From the NCBI GenBank assembly GCA_016235555.1, contig JACRKC010000116.1, positions 1 through 54,400 on the forward strand: 54,400 nucleotides of DNA, written 5' to 3'. Origin of the DNA: Verrucomicrobiota bacterium. Its GTDB lineage: Bacteria; Verrucomicrobiota; Verrucomicrobiia; Opitutales; Opitutaceae. The translations under genes were made by a program, and so were the position numbers. Below, one piece after another: positions 28,312 to 37,517 of the stretch (position 1 is the stretch's first letter; every line of letters begins with the position of its first letter). The notes beneath the pieces are model-generated. The model did not search any database, was not told where the DNA came from, and was given only the letters and a program-made list of their open reading frames with translations.

Positions 28312-31137
28312 ATGCAAAGCGCCCTCTTCCGCCTCCGTTTTCGCGTCGCCGGCCTTTTGTTTTTCGCCGCCGCGCTCCGTGCCGCCGATCCCACGCCTGC
28401 CGTGAGTTCGTCGAATGGGCCCGCTCGCGTCGACGGCTTCACCTACGTCAAGACCATCGCCGGCATCGCCCACTACCAGTTCGACGCCAACGGTCTCGAA
28501 GTCCTCCTCCTCCCCGACCACTCCGCGCCCGTGCTCACGTTCATGGTCACGTATCGCGTGGGCTCGCGCAACGAGGTCACCGGCACCACCGGCGCCACCC
28601 ACCTGCTCGAGCACCTCATGTTCAAGGGTTCGAAAAATTTCCACCCCGGCATCGGCAAGGGCTTCGACACGCTCATGGACAGCATCGGCGGCATCAACAA
28701 CGCCACCACCTGGCTCGACCGCACCAACTACTACGAGAATCTCCCGAGCGACCACCTCGAACTCGCCGTGCAACTCGAAGCCGACCGCATGCGCGGCCTG
28801 CTCCTGCGCGAGGAGGACCGCCAGCCCGAGATGACCGTCGTGCGCAATGAATTCGAGCGCGGCGAAAACGATCCCTCCGAGGCGCTCGACAAGGAGGTCA
28901 CCGCCCTCGCCTTCCTCGCCCACCCCTACCATCACCCGACCATCGGCTGGCGCACCGACATCGAGAAAGTCTCCATCGAAAAACTCCGCGCGTTCTACGA
29001 CACGTTCTACTGGCCCGACAACGCCACCGTCACCGTCATCGGTGACTTCGCTCCCGCCACCGCGCTCGCGCTCCTGAAGAAATACTTCGGCGCCATCCCG
29101 CGCGCCCCGCACCCGATCCCGCAGCTCTACACCGAGGAGCCGCCGCAGACCGGCCCGCGCCGCGTGACCGTGAAACGCCCCGGCGAAGTCGGCGCCGTCC
29201 AGCTCGCCTACAAAGTCCCCGCCGCCACTCACGCCGACCACGCCGCGCTCGACATCCTCGCCACCCTCCTCAGTGCCGGCAAAACCAGCCGCCTCTACCG
29301 CGCCCTCATCGACCAGAACCTCGCGATCTCCGCCGATGCCGCGAAGGGCTACTTCCACGACAACACGCTTTTCAATCTCACCGCCCTCCTCGCCCCCAAC
29401 GTCACGCACGAGCAGGTCGAGAAAGCGTTGCTCGCCGAGGTCGCAAAAATTCGCACCGGCGGCGCCACCGCCGACGAAGTCACCCGCGCGATCAACCAGC
29501 GCCTCGCCCGCATCGCCTATTCGCGCGACGGCTCGTTCGCCATCGCCGGCCAGATCAACGAGGACATCGCCGTCGGCAATTGGACCCTCTACTCCGCGAT
29601 GCCGGAAAAACTCCACGCCGTCACCGCCGCCGACGTGAACCGCGTCGCCAAGACCTATCTCCTCGAAGATCAGAGCACGACCGGCTGGTTCATCCCCGTC
29701 GCCGAAGGAGGTGCAGCCTCCGCGCCCGGCGCGAAGAGCCGCGGCCCGCACTTCTACCGTCAGCCGGAAGGTAGGAGCCCGCTTGCGGGCGATGGTTTGA
29801 CGGAATCGCGTGCAAGCACGCTCCTACCTGCTCGCGACGCAGCCCCATCCACCGGCTCCTCCGGCGGCGCGCAGATCGCCCCCCAGGTCCGCCGCCGCAC
29901 CGTCGCGGGCCTCGACGTGCTCACGCTCAAAACGTCCATCAAAGACGTGATCACGCTCCGCGCCGCCTTCGCCGCCGGCGATGCCTTCAACCCGCCCGGC
30001 AATTCCGCCATCGCCGACCTCACCGCCGGGATGATCGACAAAGGCACGGTGAAGCAGGACAAGTTCGCCGTCGCCGGCGCGCTCGAACAGGCCGGCGCCA
30101 CGCTCGGCTTCGGCACCGGCTCGCACACGCTGAACGTCTCCGGCAAGTTTCTGCGCAAGGACACCGCGCTCGTGCTCGGCCTGATCGGCGAACAACTCCG
30201 CACTCCGCGCTTCGACGCCGGGGAATTCGCCAAGATCAAGAAACAACTCGCCGGCCAGCGCCGCCGCGCGATGGAGGACACCGACTACCGTGCCGGCAAC
30301 GCCTTCGAGCGCGCCGTGTTTCCCGAGGGCCACCCGAACCGCCCGCCCGCCGATGAGAAATACCTCGCCGATCTCGAGGCCGCCACGCTCGAGCAGGTGA
30401 AGGCGTTTCACGCCGCGCACTACGGCCCCACTTCGTTCCAACTCGTGCTCGTCGGCGACGTCGACGACCTCGCGATCAACACCGCGTTGGGCGCCGCGTT
30501 CGAAGGCTGGCAGGGCGGCCACGGTCTCGACGCCGCGAAGCAAGCCCCGGCGCTCGCCGCCGCCCGCACCGAGAAAGTGGCGATGCCCGGCAAGACCAGC
30601 GTCTCGCTCGTCATCGGCCAGCCCTCCGGCCTCCGCTACACCGACGCCGACCGGCTCGCGCTGAACCTGGCGACCTCCGTGCTCGGCAGCGGTTTTTTCT
30701 CCGCGCGCCTGCTCGACATCATCCGCAACAAGGAAGGCCTCACCTACGGCATCGGCGCGCAGCTCGCCAACGACAACTACACCGACGGCTCGTGGGCGAT
30801 CCAAGCGACCTTCGCCCCCGAGCTCCTCGACAAGGGGCTCGCCTCCACCACGCGCGAGCTGCGCCGCTTCTACGAGCAAGGCGTGACCGCCGAGGAATTC
30901 GCGACCTTCAAGGTCACGCTCAGCGGTTCCTACAAAGTGCAGCTCGCCACGACCGGCGGCGTCGCCGGCACGCTGCTCAACGCCCTCCAACGCGGCCTCG
31001 ACCCCGAGTGGGTCGACGAATATCCCAAACGTCTCCAAGCGCTCACCCTCGAAGAGGTGAACGCCGCGATCAAAAAGCACCTCGCGCCGGAGAAGATGGT
31101 CACCGTCCTCGCCGGCACGCTGCCGGAGAAGAAATAG
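28312..31137 (+). CDS. Secreted M16-family zinc peptidase (fused two-half insulinase type)
   Basis: 941 residues from the ATG at 28312, which gives a signal peptide (MQSALFRLRFRVAGLLFFAA); the frame is open 558 bp further upstream without family similarity. The N-terminal half has the inverted zinc motif HLLEH (97-101) with the third ligand Glu in VVRNEFE (about 180), and the M16 R/Y region. The C-terminal half (about 525-941) has the same fold without HxxEH, ending with LDIIRNKEGLTYGIGAQ and GVTAEEFATFK, as in the processing-peptidase-like PqqL group. It probably degrades peptides in the periplasm. The linker between halves (residues about 487-505) is encoded by a REP-like palindrome. Confidence 0.93.
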   Translation: MQSALFRLRFRVAGLLFFAAALRAADPTPAVSSSNGPARVDGFTYVKTIAGIAHYQFDANGLEVLLLPDHSAPVLTFMVTYRVGSRNEVTGTTGATHLLEHLMFKGSKNFHPGIGKGFDTLMDSIGGINNATTWLDRTNYYENLPSDHLELAVQLEADRMRGLLLREEDRQPEMTVVRNEFERGENDPSEALDKEVTALAFLAHPYHHPTIGWRTDIEKVSIEKLRAFYDTFYWPDNATVTVIGDFAPATALALLKKYFGAIPRAPHPIPQLYTEEPPQTGPRRVTVKRPGEVGAVQLAYKVPAATHADHAALDILATLLSAGKTSRLYRALIDQNLAISADAAKGYFHDNTLFNLTALLAPNVTHEQVEKALLAEVAKIRTGGATADEVTRAINQRLARIAYSRDGSFAIAGQINEDIAVGNWTLYSAMPEKLHAVTAADVNRVAKTYLLEDQSTTGWFIPVAEGGAASAPGAKSRGPHFYRQPEGRSPLAGDGLTESRASTLLPARDAAPSTGSSGGAQIAPQVRRRTVAGLDVLTLKTSIKDVITLRAAFAAGDAFNPPGNSAIADLTAGMIDKGTVKQDKFAVAGALEQAGATLGFGTGSHTLNVSGKFLRKDTALVLGLIGEQLRTPRFDAGEFAKIKKQLAGQRRRAMEDTDYRAGNAFERAVFPEGHPNRPPADEKYLADLEAATLEQVKAFHAAHYGPTSFQLVLVGDVDDLAINTALGAAFEGWQGGHGLDAAKQAPALAAARTEKVAMPGKTSVSLVIGQPSGLRYTDADRLALNLATSVLGSGFFSARLLDIIRNKEGLTYGIGAQLANDNYTDGSWAIQATFAPELLDKGLASTTRELRRFYEQGVTAEEFATFKVTLSGSYKVQLATTGGVAGTLLNALQRGLDPEWVDEYPKRLQALTLEEVNAAIKKHLAPEKMVTVLAGTLPEKK
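29771..29827. repeat. REP-like palindrome, family B, in frame in the M16 linker
   Basis: Arms 29771-29793 (GTAGGAGCCCGCTTGCGGGC...) and 29805-29827 around an 11-nt loop, the same family as 4845-4904. It encodes GRSPLAGDGLTESRASTLLP between the two peptidase halves, with no stop in the reading frame. Confidence 0.85.
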
Positions 31138-31296
31138 CGAGGCCGGCGCGCGAGCGCCGGAGTTGGTCGGGGTTCGCGAATATTGACACCGTCAAAGGCA
31201 AGCACCGCCCCGCCGTCTCCAGTGCAACGACACGGAAGTTTCGTGACAGGTAACTGCGCCGCGTCGCGTTTCTCCTGGGTCTTGGCACTACTGACA

Positions 31297-31400
31297 CCAG
31301 TTACGGTGCGCTTTGAGACTGCAGGCCCGGCCGGTGGCCGGGCAGCCCGCCCACCGGGCGGTCCTCCAAGATCAGGAGTCTCAAAGCGCGCCGTAACTGG
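31297..31400. repeat. Inverted repeat with 24-bp arms and nested hairpin
   Basis: Arms 31297-31320 (CCAGTTACGGTGCGCTTTGA...) and 31377-31400 are reverse complements with one or two mismatches. The 56-nt centre folds further (CCCGGCCGGTGGCCGGG; GCCCGCCCACCGGGCGG). Structurally it is like a small non-autonomous element. Confidence 0.75.
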
Positions 31401-31408
31401 AATGAGCC

Positions 31409-31556
31409 TCGCGAAATAGGGTGACAAAGAGTTCAGCGGTCCGGGGAGCGCACCCGTCCCGGGTGCTGGTGTCGGCGTCTCGCCGACACCTCCGAAGTCC
31501 TCGGCGGGACGCGGCCGCTCCCCGACCCACCGCGTGTCACTCAATCATGCGAGCCT
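31409..31556. repeat. Family I long dispersed repeat, copy 1
   Basis: Starts TCGCGAAATAGGGTGACAAA and ends TCAATCATGCGAGCC; inside are CGCACCCGTCCCGGGTGC and TCGGCGTCTCGCCGACACC hairpins enclosed by GGGGAGCG/CGCTCCCC. Copy 2 is at 39780-39948 in the same orientation. Confidence 0.8.
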
Positions 31557-31590
31557 TATACCAATAGCGGTTGATATTTGGACGTGAGCC

Positions 31591-31657
31591 GTAGGTCGGG
31601 CTTTACGCCCGACACTCGTCCGCCTGTCGCGGATGTCGGGGATAAACCCCGACCTAC
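31591..31657. repeat. Family C palindrome, inverted arrangement
   Basis: GTAGGTCGGGCTTTACGCCC ... GGGGATAAACCCCGACCTAC: the two hairpins of the family C element are present in opposite order compared with 12599 and 16485, with a longer centre containing CGTCCGCCTGTCGCGGATG. Confidence 0.75.
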
Positions 31658-31811
31658 CTTCGCAACCGTAAAATCCAAAATTCAGGCGACGTTGGTATTA
31701 GCCAGCACATGCACCCACCAGCCTCGTTGCTCGGCTGCTACCACGTTTCGCAAGGTTCAACTGCATCGTTGGCTTAGGCCGTCATGAACCTGGCGCGAAG
31801 CAGCGACTGGG

Positions 31812-31882
31812 AGTAGGGCAGGTCTGTGACCTGCCCAGCGAACACTCACCGCGCGAAAGGGCAGGTCACAGACCTGCCCTAC
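31812..31882. repeat. Palindrome with perfect 24-bp arms (GTAGGGCAGGTCTGTGACC)
   Basis: 31812-31835 and 31859-31882 are perfect reverse complements, and each arm is itself nearly palindromic (GGGCAGGTCtgtGACCTGCCC). It lies 80 bp before the stop codon of the 183-residue protein gene. Confidence 0.8.
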
Positions 31883-31963
31883 CTCGGAGCCCGTGCGTCT
31901 CCTCGGACCCACGTGCATGACAGCCTCAAACAGGATGGCTGGGCCGGTTGCCGGTGTGCGCGT

Positions 31964-32515
31964 TCAGGGACTTGGATCGAGCGATCTCTGGGTCGAATCG
32001 TTCTCGATATCGGGATCGATCAAGCCCAGCACGGGCGCGCCGCCACTGTAGTCCATGATCGCCACGAACAGCTTCCACCTGGCGCCATCGGTGATTTTCT
32101 TCGCATGCACGAACAACCGCGCCGCGGTCCACCGCGCGCCGGTGAAGTTCAAGTCCGTGTCGACGTTGCCGAGCGGGACGAAACACAGCCCGGCGAAGTC
32201 GTAGTTGTTGTCCGTCTGCGAATTGATCGTGAACTGGAGGAAGACCCCTGTCTCGACCACGATGCCGTTGGCGGTCGGGTCGTTGTCCTTGAACCGGATG
32301 CTGCCACCCGTGGAATTGATTGTGAGCGGCGGGACGTTGTTCTGCGGGTTCATCGGATCGACGACGCCGAGGCCGCAGAATTGGCCGGAGGTGATGGGCT
32401 GGAACGACGAGACATTGAGCGAGATCCGCGCCGTGCCCGGCACGCCCGGGATCACGGGCGGAACGATGATGGGCGGTGGTGGAGGAACGATCCTGATGCT
32501 TTTTTTCTTAGCCAT
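31964..32515 (-). CDS. Unknown 183-residue protein linked to a TIR-TPR gene
   Basis: ATG at 32515 preceded by a clear Shine-Dalgarno GGAG (7-nt spacing), stronger than for most genes here. The N-terminus is MAKKKSIRIV followed by PPPPPIIVPPVIPGVPG, a proline strip, then about 140 residues of beta-strand-like sequence (ISLNVSSFQPI, GSIRFKDND, FLQFTINSQTDNNYDFAGLCFVPLG, WKLFVAIMDYSGGAP). There is no signal peptide or membrane helix. I do not recognise the family. The gene begins 15 nt after the stop of the TIR-TPR gene and must be cotranscribed with it, so it is a candidate partner, effector or immunity factor of that TIR protein (inference). Confidence 0.8.
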   Translation of the reverse strand: MAKKKSIRIVPPPPPIIVPPVIPGVPGTARISLNVSSFQPITSGQFCGLGVVDPMNPQNNVPPLTINSTGGSIRFKDNDPTANGIVVETGVFLQFTINSQTDNNYDFAGLCFVPLGNVDTDLNFTGARWTAARLFVHAKKITDGARWKLFVAIMDYSGGAPVLGLIDPDIENDSTQRSLDPSP

Positions 32516-32530
32516 GTTTTTTCTCCTTCG

Positions 32531-34708
32531 CTATGGTTGGTTGGTTGCTGAACGAGAGTTCAAGCTGGCCGGCCACGACTCGACGGGCCGGTAACCAAGT
32601 TGCTGCAGTCGTGCGACCACGCCCCGGCTCTCCTCGGCACGATCCAGCTGCGCGCAGGCCCGCGCCACCGAATCGAGCAGAGCCCAGTAGCGCGATTCCG
32701 TCGCGCGTGTGCCCGCCAGTTCGAGCACCCGCGCCCAATGCCGCTGCGCCGCCACCGTGTCGCCGGCCTTCGCCGCGATGTGCCCGGCGACGACGCAGGC
32801 GCGCAGCTGGTCCACGAGGATCTCGATATTGCCCGGGTCCTTGGCCAACTGCTCCCCGCCTATCTTCAAGGCCACTTGCACCGCCTCACCGGCGCCCGGC
32901 TCGCCGACCGCCAGGCGGTGCTCGGCCTCGCCCCGCCGGACGGCCAGGACGACCTTGGCCACGGTCGTCTCGGTGGCGGCCGCTTCACCCAGGCGACCGA
33001 CCCGCGCCAGTGCCGCGGCCAGCACGCGTGCAGCGCCCGCGGTATCGCCCGTTGTTCGCAGGATCGGCACCAGTCTCGCCTCGATCCGCAGTTGGGTCAG
33101 AACCCAGACCCGGTTCGTCGGATCCTGCGCCAGCAAGGGTTCCAGCATCGCGAGGGCGCGGGTGCGTTTCGCGAGGGCGCGGTCGACCGCGCCCGTGATC
33201 TCGTCGATGGTCGCCTGCAGCGCCAGCGCGTAGGCCAGCCGCTCCTGCCAGCGCGGGTTCGTGGGCTCCCTGGCCACCAAGGCCTCGAGCAATCCGGTGT
33301 GCTCGGCATAGCGCGCCTGCGCCGTCGGGAGATCGCCGGCCCGCTCCGCCACCGTGCCGAGAAACGAGACGTTGTTGCTGATGCCAAACTCCCACAGCCG
33401 CGCTTCCCCCGGCTCAACCGCGAGCGCCCGCCGGGCGGCCAGCGCCCGCATGAAGCCCTCCTGCGCGGCGACGAGGTGGCCGCGGTCCATTTCAAGGACG
33501 GACAGGTTGCTCTGCGCATACACGGCCTCCTGCCGCCATTTGAGGTTCGCGGGGGCGAGCACCGCGAGCGCGGCGGCACTGTCGCGGTAACGCGTCAGCC
33601 AGCCTCCCGCCTTGGCGATATCGCCGCCCCGGCGGTGCTGGTTGCCGATCCAGAACTCGGCCTGCGCCCGCTCGAACAGCATGTCGCCATTCTTCGGATG
33701 CCGCTGCGTCAGTTCCGTCAGGCGCTCGATCGCCGCCGCGAGTGCTTCGTCCGCCTCCTTGAGCCGCAGTTGCTTCGCGCGCACTTCGCCCATCTGCGTG
33801 AGGCCCTTGGCCTGTTTGGCCAGCATCGCGTCCGTGAGGTCGCGCGGATTCAGCGAACGGAAATACGCCATCGCACTCTCGATTTCGCCGTCGAGTTCGT
33901 CGAGCCGCTCGGCGCGCTTGATGCGCGCGTCGAGTCCGTCGAGCAGCCGTGTCATGAGCTGCTCCTGTCCCTCCAACCGCCGCTTCGCGTCTTCGCTGCG
34001 CACCCAGGCCATCGCCGCCAGTCCGATCGTCAGCGCCATGCCGGCCACCGATCCCGCCGTGACCCAAATCATCCGCCGCATCCGGCGCGCGTGCTCGCGG
34101 CGGCGCAGATCGTCGAAGCCCACACCGAGCAGGCCGGCCACGAGGCGGATGAAGGCGTCCTCCCGGCCATCTCCGTGCTCGCGCGCGTCCGCGGCGATCA
34201 GCTCCACCGGGCGCGGTGAGAGCCGGCCGTCGGGCGCGAGGGCAAACCGCAGCGCCGGCGGGAAGCATTCCTGCGCCGGCTCGCTGGCATTCGGCTCCCC
34301 TTCGACGATGAAGGCGAACACGCGGTCGGCGCGGTCGAGGCGCTTGAAGCTCATCGCCTCCTCGTTGACCCAGCGCGAGCGCGCTGCCGCGGGCGAACAG
34401 ATCACGATGAGTGTGGCCGATTGCTGCAGCGCGGCCTGCACCGCCTCGCCCAAATCGTCGGCCGTCGGCAGTTCGTCGCGGTCGCGGAAGATCGGCGCGA
34501 TGCGCCCGCCCACGCGGCCGATCGGCGCGGCGCGGCCATGGAAGCGCGCCGGCACGCGGTAGCCTTCCAGTTTTTTCAGCAGCCACGTCGCCCATTTCGT
34601 ATCGGTGTGACTGTAGCTGATGAACGCCCGGTAACGCGGCGCCTCCGGGGCGTCGGCGGACGCGCCGTTCTCGGCGGCGGGCGCAACTGGCACGGGCGAT
34701 GGACTCAT
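32531..34708 (-). CDS. TIR-transmembrane-TPR protein, divergent subtype
   Basis: 725 residues from the ATG at 34708 (MSPSPVPVAPAAENG). The TIR domain spans about 26-195: YRAFISYSHTDTKWATWLL, the loop FRDRDELPTADDLGEAVQAAL, SATLIVICSPAAARSRWVNEEA with candidate catalytic E116 or E117, and FAFIVEGEPN. One membrane helix lies at about 213-235, then a short coiled stretch and TPR-like helical repeats to the end (NGDMLFERAQAEFWIGN, LAKRTRALAMLEPLLAQ). The TIR is of the SYSHTD type and differs from the SYASQD type of the five-gene array. In bacteria such TIR domains can cleave NAD or make cyclic ADP-ribose signals. Here the TPR part would lie across the membrane as a sensor (inference). Confidence 0.88.
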   Translation of the reverse strand: MSPSPVPVAPAAENGASADAPEAPRYRAFISYSHTDTKWATWLLKKLEGYRVPARFHGRAAPIGRVGGRIAPIFRDRDELPTADDLGEAVQAALQQSATLIVICSPAAARSRWVNEEAMSFKRLDRADRVFAFIVEGEPNASEPAQECFPPALRFALAPDGRLSPRPVELIAADAREHGDGREDAFIRLVAGLLGVGFDDLRRREHARRMRRMIWVTAGSVAGMALTIGLAAMAWVRSEDAKRRLEGQEQLMTRLLDGLDARIKRAERLDELDGEIESAMAYFRSLNPRDLTDAMLAKQAKGLTQMGEVRAKQLRLKEADEALAAAIERLTELTQRHPKNGDMLFERAQAEFWIGNQHRRGGDIAKAGGWLTRYRDSAAALAVLAPANLKWRQEAVYAQSNLSVLEMDRGHLVAAQEGFMRALAARRALAVEPGEARLWEFGISNNVSFLGTVAERAGDLPTAQARYAEHTGLLEALVAREPTNPRWQERLAYALALQATIDEITGAVDRALAKRTRALAMLEPLLAQDPTNRVWVLTQLRIEARLVPILRTTGDTAGAARVLAAALARVGRLGEAAATETTVAKVVLAVRRGEAEHRLAVGEPGAGEAVQVALKIGGEQLAKDPGNIEILVDQLRACVVAGHIAAKAGDTVAAQRHWARVLELAGTRATESRYWALLDSVARACAQLDRAEESRGVVARLQQLGYRPVESWPASLNSRSATNQP

Positions 34709-34929
34709 GAGACGGCGCGCTCGGGCGCGCGGACCAACGGCAGTGAATGGAGCGGGAGGGCGGGACACCGGCACCGGGGCGACTGGCAGCCGGACGGCGT
34801 CGAGCACCCGGGATCACACACGACACCGCCCGCCACCGCGAGCACTATGTTTGCCGCCGAGTTGCCATTGGCGCACCCGCCTACGCACCGCCCGCGGAAC
34901 CCGACCGGGAATACCCTTTGACCCGCATC

Positions 34930-35325
34930 GTGAAACCGGCGACTCTCCCGCGCACACCGACCGTGAAAAACGTTGATCTCTCCCCGCTCCAGAAGGCCGG
35001 CCACGACCTCGTCGAGCTCGTGCGGCCGCTCTTCGCCGAGCATGCGTTCCTCACGATCGTGTGCGCGTTTTTCGCGCTGATGATGACGCTGAGCTTCTAC
35101 CGATTTCTGAAGAGCATCAGCCCGGGGCTCGTCGCGTTCATCATGCTGCTCATCTTCGGCATGTTGATGCTGCACTGGACCATCACGCGCACCGAGCCGG
35201 CCATCCTGCGTCCGGTCGTCGGGTGGATCGCGCCCTTTTTTCCGAGCGCTCCCGACTACCAACAAAAGCCGGACCCGGCCAGGCCCGCCCCCGCCAAGCC
35301 GAAGCCCGCGCCGAAGCCGCACTGA
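34930..35325 (+). CDS. Small two-helix membrane protein, unknown function
   Basis: About 131 residues; start uncertain (GTG at 34930 chosen; TTG 34918 and GTG 34963 are alternatives, and an upstream ATG at 34747 gives an unlikely leader). Two helices are clear: AFLTIVCAFFALMMTLSFY and GLVAFIMLLIFGMLMLHW. The tail is Pro/Lys/Ala-rich (PDPARPAPAKPKPAPKPH), a cytoplasmic or cell-wall-spanning strip. It is convergent with the PAS histidine kinase (6-nt gap) and divergent from the TIR-TPR gene. No family recognised. Confidence 0.65.
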   Translation: MKPATLPRTPTVKNVDLSPLQKAGHDLVELVRPLFAEHAFLTIVCAFFALMMTLSFYRFLKSISPGLVAFIMLLIFGMLMLHWTITRTEPAILRPVVGWIAPFFPSAPDYQQKPDPARPAPAKPKPAPKPH

Positions 35326-35331
35326 TCGCGC

Positions 35332-37395
35332 TTACGCCGCCGCGGGCAGCAGGACGCGCAGCGTCGCGCCGCGCCCCGGTTCGCTCTGAACCGTGATCGC
35401 CCCGCCGTGGCCCTTCACGATGCCATGCACGACCGCCAGGCCGAGGCCCGAGCCCTGACCGATTTCCTTCGTCGTAAAAAACGGATCGAAAATCCGGCCG
35501 AGATCCTCCGCCGCGATGCCCCGCCCGGTGTCCCCCACGGTGAGCATCACAAACCGCCCGCAGCCTCCCGCGACGGAGCGTATCGCATCGTGTTCGCCGA
35601 TCTCCACATTGGCCGCCCCGATCGTCAGCGTGCCGCCGGTGGGCATGGCCTCGCGCGCGTTGGCCGCCAGGTTGGCGATCACCTGGCGCAACTGCACCCG
35701 GTCGGCATTCACCGGCCACAAGCCGGTCTCCACCCGGTCCTGCACGCGGAACTCCGGCGGCCACGCCTCCCGTAACGCGCGGACCGATTCCGCCACGAGC
35801 GCCGCGAGATCCATCGGGCCCGGCCGCGGCACCATCTGGCGGCTGAACGTCATCAGCTGTTTCACGATCGCCGCCCCCCGCCGGGCGCCGTTCTCGAGCC
35901 CGGTCATCAGCTCCCGGTCGGCCGGGTCGGCCAGCCTGCCCCGGAGCAGGCCGCCCGCCAGCAGCATGGGCGCCAGGATATTGTTCAGATCGTGGGCGAC
36001 GCCGTTGGCGAGCGTCGCCACGGCCTGTAGCCGGGCACCCTGCTGCGCCGTGGCCTCGAGCTCGCGCCGCCCGGTCACGTCGGTGTGCGTGCCGATCATC
36101 CGGATCGCCCGTCCCCCGGCATCGCGCTCGATCACCCGGCCGATGGAGCGGATCCACCGCCAGCCGCCGCGGCTGTCCTGGCGGCGGTATTCCATCGTCC
36201 CCGCGGCCTCTCCCGCGAGGCACTCCTGAAACGCGCGCTGCACGCCGGCCTGGTCGTCCGGATGCACCCCGGCCAGCCATCCGGCCACCGTCACCTTCAG
36301 CTCCTCCGCCGGCAGCCCGATCATGCGGGCATATTCCGCGCTGGCGGTCCCCTCGCCGGTCGCCGGGTTGATATCGAACCAGCCCTGATTGCCGGCGGCC
36401 AGCGCCAGCCGCGTCCGCGCCTCCTGCAGGCGCAACTCCGCCTCGGCCCGCATCCGGTCGTCGATGTTGCGCACCGCGGCGATCACGCACCGCCGGCCGC
36501 CGACCTCGCCCACCCGCAGCGCCACCTCGGCCCAGAACAAGCCGCCATCGCCGCGCCGGCAGCGCCAGACAAACACCTGCGGTCCCTCGCGCACCGCCCG
36601 CGCGAGATGCGCCTCGGCCTGCGCCAGCGCAAACGGCGGCTCGCCGAGGCTCAGCCGCTCGACGGTGCCGCCCAGCACCGCCGCCCGTTCGCAGCGGAAT
36701 TCCGCGCACGCGCGCTCGTTGAGATCGAGCACCCGCCCGCCCTCATCGTGGATGAACAGCGCATCGTTCGTGGCGTTGAAGATTTCGCGGTAGTTGCGTT
36801 CGCTCGCGGCCAGTTCACCGGCCAGCACCTTCAACCGCTGCCGCTCATGATCGTGCGCGTGCAGGATCAGCCACAGGATGAGCGACATCGCGAGCACGAC
36901 CGTGCCGACGCCCGCCATGAGATCGATCCACCGGTCCGCGCGGCGGTCGAACGGCACCACCGTCTGCGGAAACCACCACTCCACTAGGAAGAGCAGCCAC
37001 ACGTTGAGCGTGAGCAGCCCCACCGCCGTCCAGCGCTGCCCGCCGCGAAACACCCCGAAGGGGTAGAGCACCACCACGAAGAAATAATAGGCCAGGCTGC
37101 CCTCGGACCCGGCGTTCCAAAACCACGCCAGATCCAGCAGCAGCACCGTGCCAACCAGATAACCCACCGTCAGATGGCGCCCGCGCAGGCTGGCCCGGTA
37201 ACACAGCAAACTGCCCGCCCCCAGCGTCGCGCCCGCGACGTGCACCACCCACGACAAATTCTGGAGCAAGTTGGTGGGCAGGACGACCGCCAGACAAAGC
37301 ACCCCGGCCGCCAGGCACACGAGCCGGAAGAACCGGATCTCGAGGACCTCGTTTTGGCCCAGCGCCCCCAGCAAGCCCTGCAAGCGGGTGAACAT
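35332..37395 (-). CDS. Multi-pass PAS sensor histidine kinase
   Basis: 687 residues from the ATG at 37395 (MFTRLQGLLG). Six or so membrane helices fill residues 20-180. Two PAS domains lie at about 200-320 (NYREIFNATNDALFIHDEGG) and 325-445. The dimerisation box is VAHDLNNILAP with phosphoacceptor H468, of the NtrB-like HDLNN type, followed by a HATPase domain with DTGRGIAAEDLGRIFDPFFTT and GSGLGLAVVHG. There is no receiver domain, so a separate response regulator is needed and none is nearby. It diverges from the SLOG-like gene across about 120 bp. Confidence 0.9.
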   Translation of the reverse strand: MFTRLQGLLGALGQNEVLEIRFFRLVCLAAGVLCLAVVLPTNLLQNLSWVVHVAGATLGAGSLLCYRASLRGRHLTVGYLVGTVLLLDLAWFWNAGSEGSLAYYFFVVVLYPFGVFRGGQRWTAVGLLTLNVWLLFLVEWWFPQTVVPFDRRADRWIDLMAGVGTVVLAMSLILWLILHAHDHERQRLKVLAGELAASERNYREIFNATNDALFIHDEGGRVLDLNERACAEFRCERAAVLGGTVERLSLGEPPFALAQAEAHLARAVREGPQVFVWRCRRGDGGLFWAEVALRVGEVGGRRCVIAAVRNIDDRMRAEAELRLQEARTRLALAAGNQGWFDINPATGEGTASAEYARMIGLPAEELKVTVAGWLAGVHPDDQAGVQRAFQECLAGEAAGTMEYRRQDSRGGWRWIRSIGRVIERDAGGRAIRMIGTHTDVTGRRELEATAQQGARLQAVATLANGVAHDLNNILAPMLLAGGLLRGRLADPADRELMTGLENGARRGAAIVKQLMTFSRQMVPRPGPMDLAALVAESVRALREAWPPEFRVQDRVETGLWPVNADRVQLRQVIANLAANAREAMPTGGTLTIGAANVEIGEHDAIRSVAGGCGRFVMLTVGDTGRGIAAEDLGRIFDPFFTTKEIGQGSGLGLAVVHGIVKGHGGAITVQSEPGRGATLRVLLPAAA

Positions 37396-37517
37396 CCGCC
37401 GCGACGTTGCGCGGCCACCGGCGGCGGGGCAAGCGCGGCCGGCTCCCGCCGCGCAGTCATTCGGCGGCTTCACCGTTGACGCCTGCCGTCCTAATTCATG
37501 CGATGGGACCACCCCGC

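Larger units (their letters stand above)
31138..31963. other. Intergenic repeat cluster, no gene seen
   Basis: 826 bases with four palindromic elements of different families (31297-31400, 31409-31556, 31591-31657, 31812-31882) almost back to back. ORFs here are translations of repeats. The region lies between the convergent 3' ends of the M16 gene and the 183-residue unknown gene, and may have collected insertions because nothing is disrupted. Confidence 0.7.

Noticed and set aside
31183-31419. ORFs inside the repeat cluster after the M16 gene
   Set aside because: They are read from palindromic elements and lack start signals or protein similarity.
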